Assembly (NCBI GenBank): GCA_022827245.1
Contig: JAJDTI010000001.1
Location: forward strand, 35,311-99,310
Direction: 5' to 3'
Source of the DNA: Pseudomonadales bacterium
GTDB taxonomy: Bacteria; Pseudomonadota; Gammaproteobacteria; Pseudomonadales; Azotimanducaceae
Length of the DNA stretch: 64,000 bases
Shown here: in pieces, positions 8,582 to 16,152 of the stretch
How positions within the stretch are numbered: position 1 is the stretch's first letter
Layout: each line of letters starts with the position of its first letter
The notes under the pieces: generated by a model
The model's input: the letters and a program-made list of their open reading frames with translations, nothing else
What the model was told of the DNA's origin: nothing
Databases searched by the model: none
Program-made: the position numbers and the translations under genes

Positions 8582-11500
8582 TCAGGCCTTCTCGATGCCG
8601 TAGGTGAACGCCTTGCCGTCGATCTCGGCGGAGAACCCGTCCGCCTCGCCCTGTCCGAACTCGACCGCGAGCACCTCGCCCGCCACGTACTCCCGGTGGG
8701 CCCCCACGGCCTCCACCACTTCCGGCGCCCCGCCGTACACCACCCGGATCCGGTCGGACACGTCGAGCCCCAGTTCCTTGCGCGAGCGCTGGATGCGGTT
8801 GACCGCCTCCCGGGCGAACCCTTCGCGGATCAGGGCCTCGTCCAGGTCGCAGACCAGGTCGATGGAGATCAGGCGGTCGGAGACCGCGTTGGCGCCCGCC
8901 TTCGGTTCGCGGAACACCTGGATCTCCTCGGTCGTGAAGGTCTCGCCGTCGAGTTCGACGCTCCCCGCCTCCTGGAAGTCCGCGATCTCCGCCGGCGTCA
9001 GCGCGCCGATGCGGCGCTGGAAGTCCCGCATCCGCTTGCCCAGCCGCTTGCCGAGCACCGGGAAGTTGGGCTTCGCGTAGAGATCGATGTAGCGGCTCTC
9101 GTCCCGCTCGTAGCGCACTTCCTTGACGTTGAGCTCCGCCTTCACGTAGTCCTCGAGATCGGCGATCGCCTCGAGCGGCGCGGCGTCCCGGTGGATGATC
9201 GTGAGGGACCGCAGCGGCGTGCGCAGGTTGACCTTCGCCTCCTCGCGCTTGCGGCGGCCGAGCAGCACCACCTGCTGCATGCGCGCCACCGCGTCCTCGA
9301 GCCCGGGCTGCACGAGGCCCTCCTCGGGCTCCGGATAGCCGCAGAGGTGCACCGAGAGCGGCTTCGGGTCCACGTCGCCGCCGAGCCTGGCCAGCTCGTG
9401 GTAGACGTGCTCCGAGAGGAACGGCGCGAAGGGCGCCATCGCCACCGAGAGTTCGTGCACCGCCGTGTGGAGCGTGCTGTACGCGGCGATCTTGTCCGCC
9501 GTGATGTCCGGCCCCCAGAAGCGCGGGCGGTTCAGGCGGATGTACCAGTTGGTCAGGTCCTCGATGAACTCGAAGAGCTTCGGCACGACGTTGTAGAGCC
9601 GGTAGCCCGCCATCTCGCGGGCGATCTCCGCCTTCATGGTCTGCAGCTTCGACAGCACCCAGCGGTCGAGAATGTTCGTTCCCTGGTGAAAACCCCGGTC
9701 CGGCGCCCAGCCGTCGATGCGGGCATAGGTCCGCAGGAAGGCGAAGGCGTTGTACCAGGGCAGGAGCGCCCGGCGCACCATGTCGCGCACGCCGCGGTCG
9801 GCGAAGCGCTGGTCCTCGCCCCGGACCAGCCCTGAGTTGATGAGGTAGAGCCGCAGCGCGTCGGCGCCGAACGTCTCCATCAGTTCGTCGGGCGGCGTGT
9901 AGTTGCGCAGGCTCTTCGACATCTTCTTGCCGTCTTCGGCCATGACCAGGCCGTTGACGATGACGTTGCGGAACGCCGGTCGGGCGTAGAGGGCGGCCGC
10001 AAGAACGGTGAGCGTGTAGAACCATCCCCGCGTCTGGTCGAGCCCCTCCGCGATGAACTCGGCCGGGAAACCCTGCTCGAAGACACGCCGGTTCTCGAAC
10101 GGGTAGTGGAGCTGCGCGTAGGGCATGGAGCCGGACTCGAACCAGCAGTCGAGCACTTCCTCCACCCGGTAGTAGGTGCCCTCCTCCCCGTCGATCTCGA
10201 AGGTGAGGGGATCGACGAACTCCCGGTGCAGGTCCTCGACGCGCTGCCCCGTGTAGCGCTCGAGCTCCTCGATGGAACCCATGCAGATCCGGTTGCCGGT
10301 GACGCCGTTCTCCCAGATCGGCAGCGGCGTGCCCCATACCCGGTTCCGCGAGATGGCCCAGTCCACGGCGCCCTCGAGCCAGTTGCCGAAGCGGCCTTCC
10401 TTGATGTGGTCCGGCACCCAGAGGATTTCCGCGTTCGCCGCCACGAGATCGTCGATGAGGTCCGTCACGCGCACGTACCACGAAGGCACGGCGCGATAGA
10501 CGAGGGGCGTGTCCGACCGGTAGCAGAACGGATAGGCGTGTTCGATGACGTCCCTGTCGTAGAGCGCGCCGGAGTCCCTCAGGTAGGCCATGATGTCCGC
10601 GTCGGCGTCCTTGACGAACTGGCCCGCGAAATCCGTCACCTCCTTCGTGAAGACCCCGTCCATGCCGACCGGGCAGACGAACGCCTCGATGCCGTGCGCG
10701 CGCAGCACCCGGTAGTCGTCCTCGCCGAAGGCCGGGGCCTGGTGCACGAGTCCGGTGCCCTCGTCCGTGGTGACGTAGTCGTCCGCCACCACGACGAACG
10801 CCCCCTGCTCCACGGCGTCGCGGAAGTAGGGAAATAGCGGTTCGTAGGGACGCCCGACGAGGTCCGCGCCCCTTACCTCTTCCAGCACTTCCAGGGCATG
10901 TCGCTTCGCGTACGCGGACACGCGCTCCCGGGCCATGTAGAGGACCCTACCGGTGTCCGTGTCGCGCACCCGGGCGTAGTCGATGTCCGCGCCGACGCAG
11001 ACGGCGAGGTTCGACGGCAGCGTCCACGGCGTGGTGGTCCAGGCGGTCAGGTAGGCGTCTTCGTCCGCGAGCCTGAACGTCACCGTGATCGCCGGGTCCT
11101 GCACGTCCCGGTAGTTCATGTTCGCTTCGAAGTTCGACAGCGGCGTCTCGAGCGCCACCGACACCGCCATCACCTTGAAGCCGCGGTAGACCAGCCCCTT
11201 GTCCCAGAGCTGTTTCAGGACCCACCAGACCGACTCCATGTACCAGGGGTCCATGGTCTTGTAGTCGTCGTCGAAGTCGACCCAGCGACCGATGCGGCGC
11301 ACGATCGCGCGCCACTCGTCGACGTAGCGCTCGACGATCTGGCGGCACTCGGCGTTGTAGCCGGCGACGCCCAGCTTCTGCACGGCGTGCTGCGCCGACA
11401 TGCCGAGCTGCTTGTCGATCTCGTGCTCGATCGGGAGGCCGTGGCAGTCCCAACCGAAGCGCCGCAGCACGTGGCGCCCGCGCATGGTCCAGTAGCGCGG

Positions 11501-11710
11501 CACGATGTCCTTGATGATCGACGCGAGCAGGTTGCCGTGGTGCGGCAGCCCCGTCGCGAACGGCGGGCCGTCGTAGAAGATGTACGGCTGCTTGTCCTTC
11601 GTGGCCTCGAGGGACTGCCTGAAGATGTCGTGCTCGTCCCAAAAGGCGAGGACATCGTGCTCCATCGCCACGAAGGAGAAGGACCGGGTCGATTCCGCCG
11701 GTTCCGCCAT
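8582..11710 (-). CDS. ileS: isoleucine--tRNA ligase
   Basis: 1042 aa class I synthetase: GLPHHGNLLASIIKDIVPRYWTMRG, GWDCHGLPIEHE, KMSKSLRNYTPPDELM; long eukaryote-like (IleRS2-type) architecture. Confidence 0.95.
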   Translation of the reverse strand: MAEPAESTRSFSFVAMEHDVLAFWDEHDIFRQSLEATKDKQPYIFYDGPPFATGLPHHGNLLASIIKDIVPRYWTMRGRHVLRRFGWDCHGLPIEHEIDKQLGMSAQHAVQKLGVAGYNAECRQIVERYVDEWRAIVRRIGRWVDFDDDYKTMDPWYMESVWWVLKQLWDKGLVYRGFKVMAVSVALETPLSNFEANMNYRDVQDPAITVTFRLADEDAYLTAWTTTPWTLPSNLAVCVGADIDYARVRDTDTGRVLYMARERVSAYAKRHALEVLEEVRGADLVGRPYEPLFPYFRDAVEQGAFVVVADDYVTTDEGTGLVHQAPAFGEDDYRVLRAHGIEAFVCPVGMDGVFTKEVTDFAGQFVKDADADIMAYLRDSGALYDRDVIEHAYPFCYRSDTPLVYRAVPSWYVRVTDLIDDLVAANAEILWVPDHIKEGRFGNWLEGAVDWAISRNRVWGTPLPIWENGVTGNRICMGSIEELERYTGQRVEDLHREFVDPLTFEIDGEEGTYYRVEEVLDCWFESGSMPYAQLHYPFENRRVFEQGFPAEFIAEGLDQTRGWFYTLTVLAAALYARPAFRNVIVNGLVMAEDGKKMSKSLRNYTPPDELMETFGADALRLYLINSGLVRGEDQRFADRGVRDMVRRALLPWYNAFAFLRTYARIDGWAPDRGFHQGTNILDRWVLSKLQTMKAEIAREMAGYRLYNVVPKLFEFIEDLTNWYIRLNRPRFWGPDITADKIAAYSTLHTAVHELSVAMAPFAPFLSEHVYHELARLGGDVDPKPLSVHLCGYPEPEEGLVQPGLEDAVARMQQVVLLGRRKREEAKVNLRTPLRSLTIIHRDAAPLEAIADLEDYVKAELNVKEVRYERDESRYIDLYAKPNFPVLGKRLGKRMRDFQRRIGALTPAEIADFQEAGSVELDGETFTTEEIQVFREPKAGANAVSDRLISIDLVCDLDEALIREGFAREAVNRIQRSRKELGLDVSDRIRVVYGGAPEVVEAVGAHREYVAGEVLAVEFGQGEADGFSAEIDGKAFTYGIEKA

Positions 11711-11823
11711 GGGTATCAGGGACCGCTCTCGGGGAGGGCGCGCATTTTAGCGGGGGCCGGGGGCGGCGAACAGCCGGCATCGAGTAACGTAGCCACAGGA
11801 GTCGGGAGGTCAAGTAGTCCTGC

Positions 11824-12291
11824 ATGAGACGCGCTATCGTCGGCTTCCGTCAGGACGAACACGAAGACTGGGTGGCCGACCTCGACTGCGGCCACCGCCA
11901 GCACGTACGCCATCGCCCGCCGTTCATCTTGCGGCCCTGGGTGGAAGACGCCGCAGGGCGCGAGTCGCACCTGGGCACCCGACTCGACTGCGCGCTTTGC
12001 GACCGCATGGAGTGGCCCGACGGCCTGGCCGCCTACGCTCGCACTCCGGAGTTCGACCAGGACACGGTGCCGCGTGGGCTCGTCTCCTCTCACACCACCA
12101 GGACCGGTGTCTGGGCACGCATCCACGTGCTTGAGGGCACGATCCTGTATCGGGTGGAAGCTCCCGTGGACCGCTGCGTGCGCTTGGGAGCCCCGGCCAC
12201 TGGCATCGTCGTCCCCGAGGTCCCCCACCACGTGGAGCCGCAGGGGCCGGTGCGCTTCTTCGTCGAGTTCTTTCGGCTCGCGCGGGATTGA
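11824..12291 (+). CDS. DUF3565 + DUF1971 (TehB-like) fusion protein
   Basis: GFRQDEHEDWVADLDCGHRQHVRHRPPFILRPWV...; C-terminal VWARIHVLEGTILYRV...VPHHVEP. Confidence 0.7.
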   Translation: MRRAIVGFRQDEHEDWVADLDCGHRQHVRHRPPFILRPWVEDAAGRESHLGTRLDCALCDRMEWPDGLAAYARTPEFDQDTVPRGLVSSHTTRTGVWARIHVLEGTILYRVEAPVDRCVRLGAPATGIVVPEVPHHVEPQGPVRFFVEFFRLARD

Positions 12292-12341
12292 CGCGAAGCC
12301 TTGCGGGCCTAAAATGCCATCATGTTGGCGGATATGACGAC

Positions 12342-12590
12342 ATGATACGCACCCAGATTCAGCTCACCGAGGAGCAACTCAGAAGCCTCAAGGCCCTCGC
12401 CCGCGAGGAGGAACGTTCCGTTGCCGACCTCGTCCGCCAGAGCGTTGCCGAGTACCTGGTGCGCCGACCCACGGTGGACCGCGCCGAGCTGGTCCGACGC
12501 GCCCGCGGCCTGATCGGCCGGTACCGGTCCGGAATTCCCGATCTGGCCGAGAATCACGACCGCTACCTCGACGACGCGTTCGACACGTGA
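12342..12590 (+). CDS. ribbon-helix-helix antitoxin (VapB-like)
   Basis: MIRTQIQLTEEQLRSLKALAREEERSVADLVRQSVAEYL; overlaps downstream PIN toxin. Confidence 0.85.
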   Translation: MIRTQIQLTEEQLRSLKALAREEERSVADLVRQSVAEYLVRRPTVDRAELVRRARGLIGRYRSGIPDLAENHDRYLDDAFDT

Positions 12591-13003
12591 GCCTGTTCGT
12601 CGACACGTCCGCGATCGTGGCCATCGTCGACGCCGGCCAGGATCGGCACGCGGACGCCGCAGCAGCGTGGGAGGCCGCCCTCGAATCCGGCCGCGCGCTG
12701 TACACGTCGAACTACGTGCTCGTCGAGACGTTCGCCCTGGTGCAGCGCCGTCTCGGGTTGGCGGCGTGCAGGGAGGTCTCGACCACACTCGTTCCGCTCC
12801 TGAGTCCCTTGTGGGTGGACGAAGCCCTCCACGAGACCGCCCTGGCAGCCGTGTTCGCGGCCGATAGCCGGAGCCTCTCGTTCGTCGACTGCACGAGCTT
12901 CGAGATCATGCGCCGCCACGGACTCGGGGAAGCCCTGACCCTGGATCGCGACTTTACGCGGCAGGGTTTCCTCGTTGCGCCGAACCCGCGCGGTTCCGTC
13001 TGA
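12587..13003 (+). CDS. PIN domain toxin (VapC-like)
   Basis: SLFVDTSAIVAIVDAGQD..., C-terminal SFVDCTSFEIMRRHGLGEALTLDRDF. Confidence 0.88.
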   Translation: MSLFVDTSAIVAIVDAGQDRHADAAAAWEAALESGRALYTSNYVLVETFALVQRRLGLAACREVSTTLVPLLSPLWVDEALHETALAAVFAADSRSLSFVDCTSFEIMRRHGLGEALTLDRDFTRQGFLVAPNPRGSV

Positions 13004-13074
13004 CGCCTGCCGGAGACGGCCGGCGGACCTCGGCCCGTATATCATCGGTCGCGCCGTCCGCCAGGAGCGCCGCA

Positions 13075-13941
13075 ATGAAACTCGGCATCGTCTTCCCCCA
13101 CGACGAGATCGGCACGGACCCGATCGCCATCCGCGACTACGCCCAGGGCGCGGAGGCGCTCGGCGCGGACCACATGATGATCTACGACCACGTGCTCGGG
13201 GCCGATCCCGACCGGCCGGGCGGCTGGGACGGCCCGTACGACAAGGACGTGGCCTTTCACGAGCCCTTCACGCTCTTCTCGTACATGGCCGCCGTCACCG
13301 AGCGCATCGAGTTCGGCACGTGCGTGCTGGTCCTGCCGCAGCGGCAGACCGCACTCGTGGCCAAGCAGGCGGCGCAACTGGCGATCCTTTCCGGCAACCG
13401 CTTCCGGATGGGCATCGGCGTCGGCTGGAACACGGTGGAGTTCGAGGCGCTCGACGTCCCGTTCGAGCACCGCGGCGCGCGCCAGGCCGAGCAGGTCGAA
13501 CTGATGCGCCGGCTGTGGACCGAGGACAGCCTCACCTTCGAGGGGGACTACCACACGGTTACGCAGGCAAGCATCCTGCCCCGGCCGACCCGCCCGATCC
13601 CCATCTGGTTCGGGGGCGGCGCGCCGTCCGTGCTGCGGCGCTGCGGCCGGCTCGGCGACGGCTGGGTGCCCGTCGGGGTGCCGAACGAGAAGTCCCGGCA
13701 GGCGCTGGCGACCATCCGGGAAGCGCGCGAGGCGGCAGGACTGCCGTGGGACGGCTTCGGCGTCCAGGCCCAGGCGCAGACCCGGGGCGGCGATCCGGAA
13801 CGGTGGAAGACCCACCACGACCAGTGGCGGGAACTCGGCTGCACGCACCTCGCGATCGTGACGCACTACGTCGGACACGGCACGAACGTGGACGCCCACC
13901 TAGCATCGGCGCGGCGGTACTTCGAGGCCGTGGCGGACTGA
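13075..13941 (+). CDS. LLM class (F420-dependent-type) oxidoreductase
   Basis: RFRMGIGVGWNTVEFEALDVPFEHRG; PIWFGGGAPSVLRR. Confidence 0.9.
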   Translation: MKLGIVFPHDEIGTDPIAIRDYAQGAEALGADHMMIYDHVLGADPDRPGGWDGPYDKDVAFHEPFTLFSYMAAVTERIEFGTCVLVLPQRQTALVAKQAAQLAILSGNRFRMGIGVGWNTVEFEALDVPFEHRGARQAEQVELMRRLWTEDSLTFEGDYHTVTQASILPRPTRPIPIWFGGGAPSVLRRCGRLGDGWVPVGVPNEKSRQALATIREAREAAGLPWDGFGVQAQAQTRGGDPERWKTHHDQWRELGCTHLAIVTHYVGHGTNVDAHLASARRYFEAVAD

Positions 13942-14001
13942 GCGGCCGGGCGTCTCCGGCGCGACTCCCGCACGCACCAGTACGCACCCGAACCCGACGC
14001 G

Positions 14002-15273
14002 ATGGCCAACCCGCCGAAGAAGGACCATGCCAAGCTGGTCATGCTCGGCATGCTGCACATGGCCCAGTACTTCCCGGCCGCCTTCACCGGCGTCGCCCTG
14101 CCATTCCTGTTCCGCAAGGAAGGACTGCCGCTCGAGATGTTCTGGCTGCTCGCGCTGCCGGGCATTCCCCGCTGGCTGAAGTGGCTCATCGCCCTGCTGG
14201 TCGACAACTACGGCAACGCCCGCATCGGCTACCGCAAGACGTGGATCATTCCGTGCACCGCGATCGGGGCCGCCGCCTACGCGATGCTGGCCTGGATCCC
14301 GCCCTCGGTCACGGCGGTCTACCTGATCGTGGGCATCCTGCTCGCCAAGTCCTTCATCATGGCCGCACAGGACATCGCCGTGGACGGTTACGCGGCGGAG
14401 TCGATGACCGACGCCGAGCGCGCCACGGGCACCTCGATCATCGTCTTCCTGGCGGTGCTCGCGGGCGTGATGGGCTCGGGCGTGGTAGCCCTCGTGGAGA
14501 CGTTCGGCTGGCCGCAGACGATGCTGGCCGCATCCGCCCTCATGCTCGCGGCGGCCGCACCGGCCATCATCCGCCGGGAACCGCCGCCGCCCGAGGCGAC
14601 GCGCCAGCGCCGCGCCCGAGGCGAACGCCCCAACCTGTGGAAGGCCCTGCGGCGCCGCGAGTCGCGAGTCATCCTGCCGTACCTGTTCGTGTTCGGGTTC
14701 GGCGGCACCTTCTTCGGGTCGATGATCGGCCCCTTCTTCGCGGACAAGGGCCTGACGCTCACCGAGTTCGGCATCCTGTCCCCGATCGCGGCCATCGCCG
14801 GCGCCGGGCTCGGCGCCCTGGCCACCCCGTGGCTCGTCGAACGCATCGGCATGAGCCGGACCGCGATCATCGGCGTCGCCGCCCTGCCCGTCGAGGGCTT
14901 CATCTTCTCCGCCCTCGCGCTGTTCCCCGGGCTGCCCGTCCTGCCCTTGCTGACGCTCATCGTCGCGATCCTCGGCTTCGTCACGTCGATTTACTCGTTC
15001 GTGGTAAACAACTCCCGCTTCCGCTGGGCGTCCAAGGCGCAGGCGGCGACGGACTACAGCATGCAGTCGAGCGTGTGGAACTTCGGGGTCTGGGCCGCGG
15101 GATCGGCGTCCGGCTTCGTGGTGGCGGGAGTCGGCTGGGCGGTTTTCTTCCCCATCGCCGGGTGCCTGGCCGCCGCGGGCGGCGTGTTCTACATCGTCAT
15201 GTTCGACCGCATCGAGGGCATGGTGCGCCGGCGCGAGCGCGAGGAACTCGAGAGCGCTCCGGCTGCGCTGTAG
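14002..15273 (+). CDS. MFS transporter (AmpG-like)
   Basis: About 12 hydrophobic segments; RWLKWLIALLVDNYGNARIGYRKTWI. Confidence 0.8.
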   Translation: MANPPKKDHAKLVMLGMLHMAQYFPAAFTGVALPFLFRKEGLPLEMFWLLALPGIPRWLKWLIALLVDNYGNARIGYRKTWIIPCTAIGAAAYAMLAWIPPSVTAVYLIVGILLAKSFIMAAQDIAVDGYAAESMTDAERATGTSIIVFLAVLAGVMGSGVVALVETFGWPQTMLAASALMLAAAAPAIIRREPPPPEATRQRRARGERPNLWKALRRRESRVILPYLFVFGFGGTFFGSMIGPFFADKGLTLTEFGILSPIAAIAGAGLGALATPWLVERIGMSRTAIIGVAALPVEGFIFSALALFPGLPVLPLLTLIVAILGFVTSIYSFVVNNSRFRWASKAQAATDYSMQSSVWNFGVWAAGSASGFVVAGVGWAVFFPIAGCLAAAGGVFYIVMFDRIEGMVRRREREELESAPAAL

Positions 15274-15293
15274 GGGCGGGCTTGTCCCGTCCC
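15270..15293 (+). repeat. Dispersed palindromic repeat overlapping a stop codon (copy 1)
   Basis: gTAGGGGCGGGCTTGTCCCGTCCC; TAG is the stop of the upstream CDS. Confidence 0.5.
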
Positions 15294-15328
15294 GTCTCGA
15301 TTTGCCTGCATGACATCAACACGGCGAT

Positions 15329-15350
15329 CGCGAGGGGCAGGCCCCTCGCG
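15329..15350. terminator. Perfect palindrome between convergent genes (terminator-like, no T-tract)
   Basis: CGCGAGGGGC-AG-GCCCCTCGCG. Confidence 0.45.
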
Positions 15351-15374
15351 CTCCCCGGCTGAAGGCTCAAGCGT

Positions 15375-15716
15375 TCACCCGGCGAGCCGCAGCTTGCCAC
15401 CGCCAGCCGAACGAGGCCGTCGCACGACGATGTCGATGTCGGGGCCGAGCGCGGTCAGGAGGCGCAGCAGACGCTCCAGTGAGTACTCGCGGAAGTCACC
15501 TCTAAGCAGCCGGGAGACATCGGGCTGGGAGAGCCCGAGCAACCGTGCGGCCTCGGTCTGGGTAAGGCTACGCTGGCGGATGATCGCGTCGATCCGGGAA
15601 ACGAGTCCGGCCTTCAGGAGATGGGCGTCGGCATCCGGCAGACCCAGATCAGCGAAGACGTTGCCGCTGCCGCGCTCTACGTCGGTGTCACGGGTGTCCA
15701 TGGCATCATCGGTCAT
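15375..15716 (-). CDS. HTH XRE-family antitoxin (HigA-like)
   Basis: IRQRSLTQTEAARLLGLSQPDVSRLLRGDFREYSLERLLRLLTALG. Confidence 0.85.
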   Translation of the reverse strand: MTDDAMDTRDTDVERGSGNVFADLGLPDADAHLLKAGLVSRIDAIIRQRSLTQTEAARLLGLSQPDVSRLLRGDFREYSLERLLRLLTALGPDIDIVVRRPRSAGGGKLRLAG

Positions 15717-16062
15717 CAAGCGTCTCCTGGTGGTGGCGTTCGGCGGCGCGCAGCCGGCGCGCAATGAGATCGAGTTCGCGTTTCGGCGTGCGGATCCCGC
15801 GGCTGGACTTCTTCTGGAAGGCGTGCAGCACGTAGATCGCAGCTTCGAAGCGGACGGTGTAGACCGCGCGAAAGGTGTCGCCGTCGTAGCGCGCGGCGAC
15901 CTCCAGGACGCCGGAGCCGAAGCCCTTGAGAGGCTTGGCGTCGCGGTGCCGGAGACCGACCTGGGCCTGGTGGATGGCAAAGCCGATGCGACGTCGCACC
16001 GGATCCGGGAACAGCTTCAGGTCGGTGTTGCTCGATCCCACCCATTGAACCGGTTTCAGCAT
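15706..16062 (-). CDS. RelE/HigB-like (phage-derived Gp49-like) toxin
   Basis: KPLKGFGSGVLEVAARYDGDTFRAVYTVRFEAAIYVLHAFQKKSSRGIRTPKRELDLI; overlaps downstream HTH gene. Confidence 0.88.
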   Translation of the reverse strand: MLKPVQWVGSSNTDLKLFPDPVRRRIGFAIHQAQVGLRHRDAKPLKGFGSGVLEVAARYDGDTFRAVYTVRFEAAIYVLHAFQKKSSRGIRTPKRELDLIARRLRAAERHHQETLDDR

Positions 16063-16081
16063 GTCGTTGTCGATCCCGGCA

Positions 16082-16101
16082 CTATAGTGGTTTCACCATA
16101 G
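16082..16101. promoter_or_regulatory. Inverted repeat upstream of HigBA-like operon
   Basis: CTATAGTG-GTTT-CACCATAG (7/8 arm match). Confidence 0.5.
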
Positions 16102-16152
16102 CGGCGCAAAGCGGAAGGCGAGCGACTGGCATCCATCGCGACCGGCCCGCCC

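Noticed and set aside
12319-12346. ATCATG...CATGAT inverted repeat as VapBC operator
   Set aside because: Short arms, 16-nt spacing and overlap with the start codon; too weak to claim.
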